Positions 45,872-58,017 of a DNA stretch of 64,000 nucleotides are shown in pieces (within the stretch, counting starts at the first letter, position 1; each line of letters begins with the position of its first letter). Source of the stretch: Calliphora vicina (taxonomy: Eukaryota; Arthropoda; Insecta; Diptera; Calliphoridae); NCBI RefSeq assembly GCF_958450345.1, contig NC_088782.1, positions 109,026,358 through 109,090,357 on the forward strand, given 5' to 3'. The position numbers and the translations under genes are program-made. Under the pieces are notes generated by a model that was given only the letters and a program-made list of their open reading frames with translations, was not told the origin of the DNA and searched no databases.

Positions 45872-47169
45872 AGGAGTGAGATCGAAAAATTCTTAACACA
45901 CGTTTTTCATTACATTTTTTAACCCAAGTATTATTTGAATTTTTTTTTGATCAAGTTACCTTTGAAAAACATGTCAGTTATTATGTGTAATGTCAATTAT
46001 ATTAATTTTTTTGTTAATCTGATTAAAATGAGTGACCAGAAAAAAGTGCGTACTGAAATTATTAAATATTTTCAACAAAACCCAACTTGGTCTTACAAAA
46101 AGTTGGCCAAGCATACAAAGGTCTGCCGTCAAACTGTTTCCAATGTTATTAAACAGTACCGGGAGAACTTGTCAGTTGATAGAAAACCTGGTTCAGGTAG
46201 AAGGAATGGTCCACATGATGTTTCTAAAGCCAAAAAAATAGAACGCATTTTCAAAAGAGCTCCCAACACATCCGGTAGGAAAGCAGCCCGGTTAGCTCAG
46301 TGCTCGGACTATTTGGTACGAAAAGTTAAAGCTAATGCAGGTTTAAAAACATACAAGGCTCAAAAAGTTCCTGACAGGAACGCTACTAAAAATTTAGAGG
46401 CCAAAAACAGAGCACGGAAATTGAAGTCAAGTTTTATAAAAAAATAATCTTGCTGCATAATGGATGACGAAACGTATGTTCTGGCAGATTTTTCGCAACT
46501 TCCAGGTCAAAAATTTTATGTTGCTGATGCTCGAGGGAATGTTGAAGAAAAGTTTAGGACCCAAAAGCAGACAAAATTTCCCAGAAAGTTCTTGGTATGG
46601 CAAGCAATATGCAGTTGCGGCAAAAGAAGCCACTCATTTGTTACAACGGGCTCTATAAATACCGAAATTTACATCAAGGAATGTTTACAAAAAAGGCTGC
46701 TTCCATTCATAAGACTTCATAATGTGTCCACTTATTTTTGGCCTGACTTGGCATCCTGTCACTATGGCAAACAAGCCCTTGAGTGGTACAAGAACAATAA
46801 TGTGGTATTTGTACCAAGAGAGGCAAATCCTCCAAACTGCCCGGAGCTAAGGCCAGTGGAGAGATATTGGGCTCTTGTTAAAAGAGAATTGAAGAGTACA
46901 AAAAAGGTGTCCAAAAGTGTGGTAGATTTTAAACGGAGATGGACTACATGTTCGAGCAAAGTGACAGAAAGCACTATAAAAACGTTAATGGAAGGGTTTC
47001 CGAAAAAGGTTCAAAATTTCATCACTAGTGATTAAAACTATAAAAATAATTTTTTTTGTAAATTGTAATAATAATTTCAATCAAATAAAAAAAAAATTAA
47101 AGCTGTAAGTTTAGTGGTTTCTTTTTTATAAACATATATGTATGTTAAGAATTTTTCGATCTCACTCCT
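45872..47169 (+). mobile_element. DD37E Tc1/mariner-superfamily transposon, almost complete
   Basis: 1298 bp, with 27-bp perfect terminal inverted repeats starting AGGAGTGAGATCGAAAAATT and flanked by TA (45870-45871 and 47170-47171). It carries one transposase gene on the plus strand broken only by a stop codon. It is the youngest-looking autonomous-type element in the window. Confidence 0.93.
46028..47035 (+). pseudogene. DD37E transposase with one in-frame stop
   Basis: Start MSDQKKVRTEI at 46028 (an upstream in-frame Met at 45935 is less likely). Helix-turn-helix DNA-binding regions (WSYKKLAKHTKVCRQTVSNV, RKPGSGRRNGP) precede the catalytic part. TAA at 46445-46447 stops the frame, which then continues in the same frame. 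Catalytic residues: Asp in IMDDETYV, Asp in FWPDLASCHY, Glu in CPELRPVERYW; 37 residues lie between the second Asp and this Glu, so DD37E, a family described in mosquitoes. Ends FITSD, stop at 47035. About 335 codons in all. The dead relative at 25368-29860 is a second family member. Confidence 0.92.
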
Positions 47170-47779
47170 TAATTCCAACAAGTATTCAAAAGCAGGGTAC
47201 TAAAAAGTCGGTTACCGGCTTTTAGCTATTCTTCCAAAAAAAACCCAAAACAAAACTGAAAACAGAAGAGAATACCACGATCCGTTTACCCGACTTCTTC
47301 TGCAAGTCTTCAAAACACTTTCAGTTCACAGCAAGTTGTTCAAGTTTCTTCCAGCAAGCAACAAACACGTTTTTCAACATAATTGCTGCAAGCAACTTCG
47401 TCAATCCGTGACTTGTGGAAGTCGACTTCTAATACGTATTAACACAACAAAAACTTCTGAAATTCACTTCTGGAAGCAACTTCCGCAAGAAAACTTGATA
47501 GTGGACACACGGCTTTATATTGGGTGTATGACTTAAAAATGGGGTTTTTGTTTTCAATAACTTATACGTCATTTTAAAGGGCGTATTCTCACTTAGTTAT
47601 TGAACGTTATAGTGTAAACAACAATGTTTTTTTGCTTCGAAAATATCGAATTTTGTACAAACGAATCATTATATGCGGGAAGTTTTGCTTTACTTCTTTG
47701 TGTTATATATATTTAATCATTTAATTCCCAGTGGAACATAGGACCGCAACAAATGTTTTTTATTTTATCATTACACAAC

Positions 47780-49118
47780 AGTTTCATCTCACTCCAGAAT
47801 ATTTGCAGGTCTGCCTTGGGTGTTATATTCGTCGGACTGTCTAGTTATATCGTTAGCTGGCATTCTCATTGTGTGTCCCAGACAACCAAATTTGCGCGAT
47901 CGTGTATTCAACCCCAAAGGAACCTGATTTATTCTATTCCACAAATCTTTATTTGATATAGTGGCTGGCAAGAATATTCTAAGTATACGCCTGAGGCAAC
48001 GGTTTACAAAAGCTTGTACTCATTTCGCAGCCATATAGCAGCATAGATTTCACATTGCTGTTAAAAACTTTGTCTTTGGTATGAGTTAAGATGTACGCGA
48101 TCTCCAGTCTATACGAACTTGTCTAGAAGTCTATTCTGAATATCTTTTTTGCTGCCACCAATTTTTGAAACTATACTCCCCAGATGCCTTGCCGCGAAAG
48201 CTGGAAGTTCGTGTTGCATGATATTGATTTGGTTTTGTTGATATTAATTTGTAAGTCAGCTTTAGCTCCACCAAGCTGGAAAGGCTTGGATCTTGGATTG
48301 CATGCTAGAGAAGCGGTATGATAGAATACAGACGACATCTGCATATTCGATATCATCTAGCCTATCGTGAAGGCCCCACGAAATACCATGCTGCATGCCC
48401 ATAGAGTGGTTCATAACTACGTTAAGTACTATGTTAAACAATAATGGAAACAAAACACAATCATGACGAACTCCGACATTTACTTTGATGGGTTTGCTTG
48501 ATGAGCCCTCATGAAGTATAGAGCAATAGCGAAATTATCTTCCCGGGAACTCCTTTGCATCTTACAGCTTCCGTGATCGCATTGTGTTGTAATGTTGCAA
48601 AAGCGCTTTTGAACCCTACGAACACTATGTAAAGGGGTGAATGTCATTCGACCGACTGTTAAACAATTAATTACCCTCAAGCTCTTGATGTGTTCAATGC
48701 ATGACTTGTTTTTATCTAAAGCCCGCTAGTTCTCGTCTTAGCTGTGGTTCAATGGTGGTTGAAATGCTATTTTGCAGGATATGAGCTATGATTTTGTTTG
48801 CCATGGCGCACTCAGTAAGTTCCCTTTTTTTGGAAGTTTGATTATAAGGACTTCCCTTGAATCGTCAGGAATTTTCTCATTTAACCAGAAACTCGAAATT
48901 AAGGGCTTTAGTAACGTCGTTCTTAGGGTGGAGTCTGTTTTCAGAATCTCAGGAGATATTCCATCAGGGTCTGTACATTTACAGAGGTTCAGACGCTTAA
49001 TTGCAGTAATTTCTCCGGATGACAGTGTTGCGATGTTTATATCGTTGTTTGCGTTATTTATATGATGCATTGGATCGCAATCACATATAGTTGTAGATAC
49101 TGTCGTATTGACCAACAA
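47780..49118 (-). pseudogene. Decayed LINE reverse transcriptase
   Basis: Minus-strand pieces in RT order, high to low coordinates: LNLCKCTDPDGISPEILKTD and LIIKLPKKGNL (48786-49118); FPLLFNIVLNVVM, GISWGLHDRLDDIEYADVVC (catalytic box, second Asp changed to Val) and SYRFSSMQSKIQAF (48262-48453); INKTKSIS (near 48230); RKFGCLGHTMRMPANDITRQ (47789-47971), the usual C-terminal GHxLR motif. Several frameshifts. The wording fits the endonuclease-RT LINEs with PEILK/KLPKKGDL motifs; the clade is not certain. Confidence 0.85.
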
Positions 49119-49164
49119 CAGTTGAGAATAATAATTACTTATTTTATTTGAAAAAAAAAAATGC

Positions 49165-49870
49165 CTTGAGAGTGATGGTTTGTGCGGTTCAGAAGTGGTG
49201 ATTTTGACACGGAAGACAAAGATCGCCCAGGCCAGTCAAAAAAGTTTGAAGCCCATGAATTGGAGGCATTACTTTATGACAACAAGTGCTTTCAAATTCA
49301 TTGAGAGCTACTCAATCAACAATTTCAAAACGTTTGCAAATGGCATGATTCATCCAAAAGCAAGGAAACTGAGAAGCATACCAATTGAAGCTTAGATACA
49401 TTGAAAGACGACTTTGCATGTCCAAAATGATGTTTGAACGCTATACAAGGAAATCATATTTGAACCGAATCATTAATTGCAATAAAAAATTAATCCATTA
49501 TGATAACCTGAAATGTAATAGATCGTATGTAAAGCCCTATCAACCAGCCGAATCGAAACCAAAGCGCTAAGGTAATTTTCTCTGTATTTGGTGGGAGGTG
49601 CCAGACATGAAACCGTAATATTCCATCATGATCACGCCCGGTCACATGTTTCAATACCTGTTAAAAACTATTTAGAATAAAGTGGTTGGGAAGTTTTTCC
49701 TCGATGCAGAAGGCTCTCTCTGGAATTCGCCTCACTTTGGAACAGAGTATCCGATATTGACTTGATTCATTTTTGGCCTCAAAAGATGAGCAGTTCTCTG
49801 TGTTGCCAGAGAGATGAGAAAAGTAGCTCAATGAATGTTTCAAAATAAATGCTAATAATTTGAAAAAATC
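49165..49870 (+). pseudogene. Mariner transposase, decayed
   Basis: Plus-strand pieces: WFRRFRSGDFDTEDKDRPGQ-like sequence at 49175-49240 (here CGSEVVILTRKTKIAQASQ in a shifted frame), RRLCMSKMMFERYTRKSYLNRI (49400-49465), IHYDNLKC and KPYQPAESKPKR (to 49568), then HDHARSHVSIPVKNYLE with the second catalytic Asp (near 49630-49675) and GWEVFP. Many stops and indels. The order matches classic mariner (DD34D type); termini not found. Confidence 0.82.
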
Positions 49871-51068
49871 CAGCATTTTTAAGTCATACTCCCAATGTAT
49901 AAAAGAATAACGTTACTGAGTGACTGACTGACTGATTCAACATCGCCCAGACCAAACGCCTAAAGGTAGAGACGTAGATGAAATTTGGACTATAGGTTTA
50001 CCTCGTCCTATGTAGATCCACTAAGAAGGGATTTTTGAAATTCGAATGTTTAGGGGTTAAAAACGGGTAACCTTATAACTTCTAAACTAATACATTCATA
50101 CATATACAAAAATATCACATAAAACCATAAAAATTATGAAAAAATGTAATTGAAAAGCATCAAGTTCCAACAACAGAAAGCTATGATTGGGCTGGGGAAA
50201 TAATTATGAAATTATACTTTGACATCTATTGTCATAGGGCATCATACAATCCAACTTGACCAACTACACTATATTACTTATATGTATTTCGTTGTGGTTG
50301 TTGTTATTTTTCTTTTAATATTTATTGCAAATATTGTTGTAGTAATTTTCTAGTACCAGTTGTTATTGTTGTCATTTATACATACATTCTTACAAATGCA
50401 TTTTGACATTTTAATAAAGTCTATTTTTTATGACAACATACAGTATGTAGTTAGAAATATCCCAAGATATATTAGTACTTTAGTGGATGTGATTGAATTT
50501 TAAATGCCCTGCACGGAATAATTTATATGTATGTGATATACTAAATAATTTGTGGTACTTTTCTGGATTCGTCGAAACTGTCGTAACAGATGTCACTGTA
50601 TAAAGTTTCAAAAACTAGAGAGCTTTTATAACTGACCTTAGATTCGCAAAAGCCGATAAAATCGCCATATATATGAACATGACAATTTCAAAGACACAAA
50701 ATATATCTCGTAAGCTTAGAGTTTAAAGCAGATATGTCCACTTTTTTAATGAAATAACGAAAATATATAAATTTTATATGTAATTGTTGTTAGTTTTACT
50801 TATATTAAAGTTAAATAAAGTTATTTTTTTTATAAAAAGTGAACTTACAGCCTTTGCACTCTAAGCTAAACCCATAATAAGGGGTATATTCAAATACGAG
50901 TATGTAAATAGGAAAATGCGTAATTTTGTTTAGATTATTATATCATTTTATAAAAAACATACTTAAAAACCCAATAGGAAATTATTCACATAAATCATAT
51001 GGACAATTTGACATTTATTTTAAAATAATTCACAAAATAACGTATGACAACATGCCACGAAAGACCTA
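49871..51068. other. Intergenic DNA, left copy of a diverged duplication
   Basis: No gene. The part from about 50690 to 51068 (TTTGCACTCTAAGCTAAACCC, AATTTGACATTTATTTTAAA, ATAACGTATGACAACATG) is matched by 51294-51610 in the same order and orientation. Confidence 0.55.
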
Positions 51069-51293
51069 GGCCCTAATTTTGTAAATCACGTCACCAAAGT
51101 GATATTTATATGGAAAGCAAAAACAAAATTTCAAAAATTTTAAAAATTTGGCAAATCAACGCTTGAATTGTGGTGCGTTTGTTCTGTTAAGAATTTGTAT
51201 ATAAAACAAAAACAAATTTTTAAAATTTTAGAAATTTTGTTTTTGCTTTCCAAATAAATATCACTTTGTGACGTGATTTACAAAATTGGGGCC
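51069..51293. mobile_element. 225-bp fold-back MITE
   Basis: Left arm GGCCCTAATTTTGTAAATCA, right arm TGATTTACAAAATTGGGGCC, both continuing through CGTCAC and AAGTGATATTTAT to GGAAAGCAAAAACAAAATTTC, inverted. A 3-bp CTA/TTA might be the target duplication. It lies at the junction of the diverged direct duplication. Confidence 0.82.
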
Positions 51294-53519
51294 TTAGTTA
51301 GCTTAGAATTTAATGTCGCTAAGACCATTTTATTATGGAAATAACTTTTTTGTAAATTGTGTATTTTTATTTGATATATGTTTTGTACTTAAAATAAATT
51401 TGTGGACTTAGTATCTTTGCAATCTAAGCAACGTTACTAAGATACCCCTAAAATGTGTAATTTTATTACAATAGATTATTGTATCATCTTATGATAACTT
51501 AGACTAAAAAAAATTCAATAAGAAATGGAACACTAAAACAAATTAGATAGTTTGACATTGAATTTATTTCACTCATAAAATAACCGTTATGTCACGGAAG
51601 CCTTTAACTTTTAATTGACACATTGAGCCCCATTTTCTCAATCTCTGGTTATTTTTTATTGTAACGATATACAGACAGTTCTCATACAAAAATTATATTA
51701 ATGGAAGTTTATAGTTACGAAAAAAGGAAACCAGAGAAAGTGAAAGTAATTATTTTCAAATAAATAGATTTCTGGTAAAAGGACAAATCATATTTAAGAA
51801 CTAAACGAAACCAAAGTAGTGAACATTCCAAAGGGTTATTAGTTATTTTGCTTTTGTTAAAGAAATTGAATGCTCAATGAGAGGAAAGATCTTTCGACTG
51901 TAGTGAAAAGCAAAAGTACTCCTCTCGAAACAAAATAGTTGGTCACTTGAATAAAAGTCTTCTAACTTTATTTCCGATAAACCCGTTTGGTTGCACATAT
52001 GTGACCTACTTAAAGTCTGGAGTGCTGACTCAACTTTTACAGACACAACATTCAATCTCCTTGGATATGTTCCAAACACGTAATAATTTCCCATCCACTA
52101 TAACAGGCATGTCCCGGAAAACTATCACCCAGAATCAAGTATGTTTTTCCTTTTCATTGGGAGAATTCTTGGACTATTCAATAGAAACAGATTCAGCAAA
52201 CAATCTTTATAACAATCGATACCTGCGCCTGAAAAAGAATACACTATTCCATCAATCTGAAAGATACACTCGCCCCTGTCTGTGTATATTAGAAGATCCC
52301 ATCTAAAACTGTATGTTTTTTGTCTTTTCAGTGAAATTTCTAATAAACTCTAACTATTGAATCGAACCTTTTCCATCAATCAGAAAGATACATTCATCCA
52401 AATCTGCGTAATATAGAAGCATAATCTACTACAATATACTTTGCCATATCATTGAAAAATTACTGGTATTCTCAGACTCTTCAATAGAACATAGTCCAAC
52501 TCATATTCCATGAAATGACCAAACCCATAATGAGCAATTAGTAAATGACTCAAATAAATCCTTTTAGGGAAATAATACTTCCCAGTTGGTTCATATGTGA
52601 TTGATACAAAGTATTTCCTGTCAAGGAAAAGTTTATGTGCGCAAGAAGTCCCCCATACTACGAATAATTGTTGGCTTTCATTTCAGTGTTGACTCTGAAA
52701 CAAACTCATCCCAGTCTGCTTTCCATCCAGATTTGATCAATCAGAAAATAACTCAAAATAAATCCTTTTAGACAAATAATACTTCCATAGTTAGATACAA
52801 AGTACTGCTATCGAAGACAAGTTTATGTGGGCAAGAAGTCACCCAAAACCACGAAGAATTTCTCGCTTTCATTTCAGTGTTCATTCAAATCGCAGATTTT
52901 AGAGATGCGATTAATAGACAATCAGTACCATATAGCAAAAAGAGACTTAGATGGTGTGATACGCAGTGTATTCATCATGGCCAAAAGTTCTTAAGATCCT
53001 TTCGAAGAGCTTACAATGGATGGATTTTTCAAGATTAAATATAATGCCGAAAAGCCATTTGATATTAATGGATGTAATAAATTCTGCATATGGCCTTCCC
53101 GCATCAGTAAAACCATAGACAATCTTGTTTAAGTGTAAAGCTTTCATGATGGCTCCGGATCCAGTACAACTTCCAGATATTTTACATTATCTGATAGAGA
53201 GAGAGAGAGTTGCACCACATTCAATGGTCGTTAGAAAGAGAAGGAAACTTGGAATTTTCTTTAGGTGGATGGCGAAGGATATGAAGAACGCCAGGGTATC
53301 CAACATTGACACAAGAAAATCCCAAACTTTTCTATCGAAATTCATTCTCTGAATTATGAACTTTTGTTCAAGACTAAAACCAACATATATGTAAGAACCT
53401 TTTTAATTGTTTATCTAAATCCTGTGTTATTTATAGTACTCCAACAATATCCTATTAAGGTATCACTATTACTCCAATAAGTTAGGTTTAATTGGAAGAC
53501 GCTCACTTCTTTCGTGGGT
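51294..53519. other. Intergenic DNA with weak retroelement traces
   Basis: 51294-51610 is the right copy of the diverged duplication. A small fold-back (TTCTCAATCTCTGGTTA / AAACCAGAGAAAGTGA) lies at 51645-51750. On the minus strand near 52950-53150, LNKIVYGFTDAGRPYAEFI recalls the LxKxLYGLxxAxRxW segment of copia-type RT, but the evidence is one motif. A (GAGA) run occurs at 53197-53209. No host gene. Confidence 0.4.
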
Positions 53520-53800
53520 CCAGTGACACGTTGAGTCAATCCTACCATTTATCCTATGTTTCTTGCCATTCTTCATTCATTCTGTTCTTTTAATGAAGGT
53601 GTGGATCTTACCTAAATCATTTCTGGATAGACAAGTTTTGTCAACAACTATTTGTTGACCAATAATTCTTCGCCTCAGGTCCCCAAATACCGGACAGTGA
53701 CTGAGATGATGGTCAGTTGTCTTCTCTCCTTCCTCTTCCTTACAGCTTCCGCAGATGTAGTTTTAAGGGATTCTTAACTTGAGCACATGTACACCTAAAG
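53520..53800 (-). pseudogene. LINE ORF2 C-terminal fragment
   Basis: Minus strand reads EKTTDHHLSHCPVFGDLRRR, IIGQQIVVDKTCLSRNDLGK and IHTFIKRT, the C-terminal HxxxxC-type segment of Jockey/R1-like ORF2 (family: ETxxHxLxxCPxxxxxR). Only this end remains. Confidence 0.72.
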
Positions 53801-54142
53801 GCCAGTGTAAGATCGCTATGAAGTTTCTTAGGTGGATTCTAGGAAGATTTATCTCTGCATAGCCATATTTGGCCAGATTTTTCTGGGCTCTTTGCAAGTG
53901 AGTTTTTCTCCATCTTTCTCTGGCAATTGAATAGAGTTTTTTAGCTTCTGCAGATGTATTTTTAAAGGATTCTTAACTTGTGTACATGTACACCTAAAGG
54001 CCAGTGTAAGATCGCTATGAAGTTTCTTAGGTGGATTCTAGGAAGATTTATCTCTGCATATCCATATTTGGCCAGATTTTTCTGGGCTCTTTGCAAGTGA
54101 GTTTTTCTCCATCTTTCTCTGGCAATTAAATAGAGTTTTTTA
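53743..54142. repeat. 200-bp tandem duplication (two copies)
   Basis: AGCTTCCGCAGATGTAGTTT at 53743 and AGCTTCTGCAGATGTATTTT at 53943 begin nearly identical 200-bp copies, both ending AATAGAGTTTTTTA. It lies in the decayed LINE. Confidence 0.88.
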
Positions 54143-54439
54143 ATGGAGGTACATAACTAAAATGCGAGTTTATCCTACGTTGATTCAAGTAAATGCCAAT
54201 ATCACGTTTGAATTCGTTCGAATTTATTACAAGTGTAACTGATAAATATCCACACTCTCAGGATATCTAATGCCCACTTTCCTCTCAATATATATGTGGA
54301 TATCCCTGTTCGATAACCCTTGATACTGAATTAGTTCGGCGGCGACTTTCTTTGCCATTAATTCAGCATTAATTATTTCATCATAAAGGGCATTTCATTA
54401 AGCGCTTCCTATCTTTAAGATATCAGCGAAATTTTTTAT

Positions 54440-54730
54440 TCATTTGTAAGGCCTATCGATGCCATTTTGTATAGAATATAACATTGTGCAAATGTTAGCC
54501 GCGGCTTCACTGGGTTGCGCGCATCCGAAATCTCCAATTTTCCATGACTATGGCCCATAAATCAGGCTGATTTTGACCGATGACATGGATTATGCCGATT
54601 TTGAGGGCTGCTGTGTTTCTTGGTTTATTCCCATAGAACTGAGATCGTGAATCAAATCACACCGAGATCGTGAATCAAATCACACGATCTCGGTGGCCAC
54701 TTCACATCATCTCCACATGAGTTGACAATT
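54440..54730 (-). pseudogene. Mariner/IS630-type transposase C-terminal fragment
   Basis: Minus strand: VKWPPRSCDL (third catalytic Asp motif), IIHVIGQNQPDLWAIVMENW, RFRMRAT, SRG and HLHNVIFYTKWHR, in the usual family order. A 20-bp-scale direct repeat, GAGATCGTGAATCAAATCAC, occurs twice near 54644-54684. Stops break it. Confidence 0.68.
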
Positions 54731-54869
54731 ATATTTTATCAATTATGCTAACGTAATGTGGTAGCCTAAGGGACAGTTTCAGATACAACTGGTCCGTAAA
54801 GTTACCACATCCAGATCTATCCACTATATTCGTCATAAAACATTTTTCGAAAACAGGTTCATATAACGG

Positions 54870-55230
54870 TACCTAAAATGCTCTATTTCCATATCTGGTG
54901 GCACTCGGTAATAATAATAATATATACGTTGGTTTTTTTAAGGTCTCCACCAACATGTATGAACACTTGATTGACTTGATTGAATATAAAATGTTTGATT
55001 TTGAGTCCTCTGTTTTTGCTTTCTGTTCCAGGCGTTGAGTGATTTCACCGATCATATCACCGTCGATTACTGGCATGCAGACATCAACAGCAAACGAAAC
55101 AACCAGAGTTCATTCCCACGACAGCCGGTTCTACGCACCGAAATGACCCGAGTTCATTCGGCCAAGGGATGTCAACTCAGCAATCACTGCTGCTACAACA
55201 ACAACAACCAGATTTCACGGTTCTGAGATA
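54870..55230 (+). repeat. Possible LINE 5' region (repeat of unknown class)
   Basis: CTTTCTGTTCCAGGCGTTGA to ACAACAACAACAACC forms a compact GC-richer block with the phrase CCGAGTTCATTCGGCCAAGG and a CAA-repeat end. I believe such blocks are repeated in fly genomes ahead of LINE ORFs, but nothing inside the window proves it. Confidence 0.35.
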
Positions 55231-56773
55231 GTTGTTGATGCCTTGGTGGAATAAATATGATCACTTAATTTCTAAGTTACAGTGGAAGGATCTATACGAA
55301 ATCCATATATATAACAAGAAACTATTAGAGATTGCTTTGTAATCCTGGTCAATTTTTATGAAGTAAAGGATAGGATATTAAACAAGTGGCTATGAAATCC
55401 CAGTCATGTGTCTTTACGACATCCAATCTAGATCATGAATTCAGCGGGGCTGGTTCCTCATTAAAAATAGGAACTATCTTTTGATTTAGTTGATCATATA
55501 AAGGATAGGCTTTTAAATGATGGTACATTAAATCACAAGTGAGTCATGCGACTAACATAACCTTAGTTGACATTTCCTTCAAAATCTGACACTATCTGAC
55601 ACTGTGACGTAAATCTATAATTTATACAACACTGCTTAAGCTATTGTAAAATCAACTGTCAACTGTAAAATCGAATTACGTTGGAAAATGTATTGTAAAG
55701 AAGCTCCCAATAATTATGTATATTAAATTATATACGAATAAAAACTACAAATTAAAATCGATAAATAAAAAAAAAATCGTATTTTTTGCAACTGGGTTGG
55801 TTAATAGTAATGTATACATTTGTATGAATATATATGCTTGTGAACAAACATATACAATTTCACTATTATACTCTATTCACTATTATATATATTTTATGAA
55901 AAAAAAGTAAGCAAAAAAAAATATAAGTATAAAGAAATCATGAAAAGAAAGGGCGAAGGTTATAGACATTTCCTCCTACTTGCTGATAAGTTACAAAGCG
56001 ATTTGACAGTATGACGAACATTAAAAACTGTCACATAGACGCACTATCACTGTCACACTAACTATCATCCATTCGACACAATAGTTATCGTTGTAGATAC
56101 ATAGTTGTTGTTATATTAGTTGTATAGCAGCAGCAGCAGCAGTTGTAGTTTACGTCTTTATTTGTTTGCTGTCATTTTCAACTCGCAACTTTGAAATATT
56201 GTTGTGTCAATTAAATTTGTAGAAAACTGAACTACTACTACAATTTAAATATGTAGAACGGCAAAAGAAATAAATTTGAACAATTAAAGTCATAAGTTAA
56301 AGTTTTTTTTTTCAGACGTTCTTTTTATTACAATAAAATGCAACAAAAGTAGAATATATGCAGTACAGTGTGGTTCAAGTAATTAGCACTTTTTATTACT
56401 ACCTACATACTTTAGTTATATGATAGATGTGTACTTGAACTAACTTGTTGTTTACTACATTTTGTGTATGTCTGATATTTTGCTGCTAATTAGTTGACCT
56501 TTACTGTTTTGCTACGTAAATGCAGTGTTATAAGAAAGCACTTGTAATGAATTTTGATTTTTCAAGAATTCATAATATGTATCTTATGTTAACAAAAAGT
56601 TTTTAATTGAGTGATTGTTATCATATCGTTCTTACAATATTGTATAACGTATATATATGACTAAATTATGCTGTTAAAAGATACATTTTTAATTAAAACG
56701 TACTAGAGTAGTATTTTTTTTTTTTTGACACTTTGAGTGCTAAAAGTGAAACCATTTGTTTTAGTAATTATCT
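55231..56773. other. Intergenic DNA, CAG microsatellite
   Basis: No gene. A short (CAG)n run occurs at about 56128-56145 inside a GTTGTTGT-rich section (56090-56160), a style often seen near fly promoters and 5' UTRs. No coding exon follows that I can support. Confidence 0.45.
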
Positions 56774-57074
56774 TCTATATATATAAAAATTAAATAGTCC
56801 ATGTATGTAATGGCAGCACGTGAGAACGGCTGGAGCGATTTGGCTGATTTTTTTTTATTCGGTTCGAAATTTTTAAAAAAAATTAAATTAAATTCCGGGT
56901 AAAACTCCGAATTTTTTTTTGATTCAACTGTAATAAAAAAAAGCTCCCTAAAGTATGCAGTACAAATTTTGATATTTTATTTGCAAATAAATAAGAACAG
57001 GCCGGTGTATGTGGGTTGGAGAAACTTGAAGAACTAACATTAGTAAATGCTACCGGGGGAAGCCGGTCAACTAG
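56774..57074 (+). mobile_element. Short Helitron, non-autonomous
   Basis: Starts TCTATATATATAAAAATT, has GTCCATGTATGTAATGGC and GTGAGAACGGCTGGAGCGAT, then after an A/T body ends GGGGGAAGCCGGTCAACTAG followed by T. Same family as 28985-29231 but with a longer middle. Confidence 0.82.
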
Positions 57075-57230
57075 TTTATTATAAATAGTTCTTTTCAAAT
57101 TATTTTATTCATAGAAATATGTATCTTTGCTTTCATTTTTTGAATTAGAAATCAACGTGCTTTAATTAACAATATCAAACAGTCAAAATTTTGATTTTGA
57201 CATACAAGAAATCAGCTGTTCTACACCATT

Positions 57231-58017
57231 TCCAATTGTATTTCAGAAGTTTCTAATTGTATTTCAGAAATTTCCAATTGAATTTCAGAAATTTCTAATT
57301 ATATTTCAGAAAATTCCAATTCAATTTCAGAAATTTCCATTTATATTTCAGAAATTTCCAATTATATTTCAGAAATTTCTAATTATATTTCAGAATTTTC
57401 TAATTATATTTCAGAATATTCCATTTATATTTTAGAAATTTCTAATTGTATTTCAGAAATTTCCAATTGTATTTCAGAATTTTCCAATTGTATTTCAGAA
57501 ATTTCCATTTGTATTTCAGAATTTTTATTTTATACTTAAAAAGTTTCCAATTGTATTTCAGAATTTTCCAATTGTATTTCAGAAATATTCATTTGTATTT
57601 CAGAAAATTCTAATAGCAATACCAATAGATATTTCTGAAATACAAATAGAAAATTCTGAAATACAATTGGAAAATTCTGAAATACAATTAGAAAATTCTG
57701 AAATACAATTAGAAATTTCTGAAATACAATTGGAAAATTCTGAAATACAATTAGAAAATTCTGAAATACAATTAGAAAGTTCTGAAATATAATTGGAATA
57801 TTCTGAAATATAATTAGAAAATTCTGAAATATAATTAGAAATTTCTGAAATATAATTGGAAATTTCTGAAATATAAATGGAAATTTCTGAAATATAAATG
57901 GAAATTTCCGAAATTGAATTGGAATTTTCTGAAATATAATTAGAAATTTCTGAAATTCAATTGGAAATTTCTGAAATACAATTAGAAACTTCTGAAATAC
58001 AATTGGAAATGGTGTAG
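57231..58017. repeat. Giant palindrome of 21-bp units
   Basis: Ends CTACACCATTTCC and GGAAATGGTGTAG. The left arm (about 57231-57610) is tandem 21-bp units of the type TTTCAGAAATTTCCAATTGT; the right arm (about 57630-58017) is the reverse complement units. The loop is AATTCTAATAGCAATACCAA. It would fold into a hairpin of close to 390 bp. Related copies at 34989, 62434 and 63342. Confidence 0.93.

Larger units (their letters stand above)
45492..47512 (+). mobile_element. PIF/Harbinger-like element with nested mariner
   Basis: Ends CCGTGTGTCCACTAGCAAGT and the inverse ending ACTTGATAGTGGACACACGG form long imperfect inverted repeats; many subterminal CTTCTGCAAG / CTTGCAGAAG motifs occur at both ends. 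A 6-bp CTTTAT flanks both sides, although 3 bp is usual for Harbinger. The assignment comes from the transposase-like exon piece inside. A DD37E mariner (45872-47169) sits in it. Confidence 0.75.

Noticed and set aside
51947..52306. 119-residue plus-strand frame
   Set aside because: No motif recognised and no exon context; the area shows only weak retroelement traces.
56128..56145. CAG run as part of a polyglutamine gene
   Set aside because: No open frame of useful length surrounds it.
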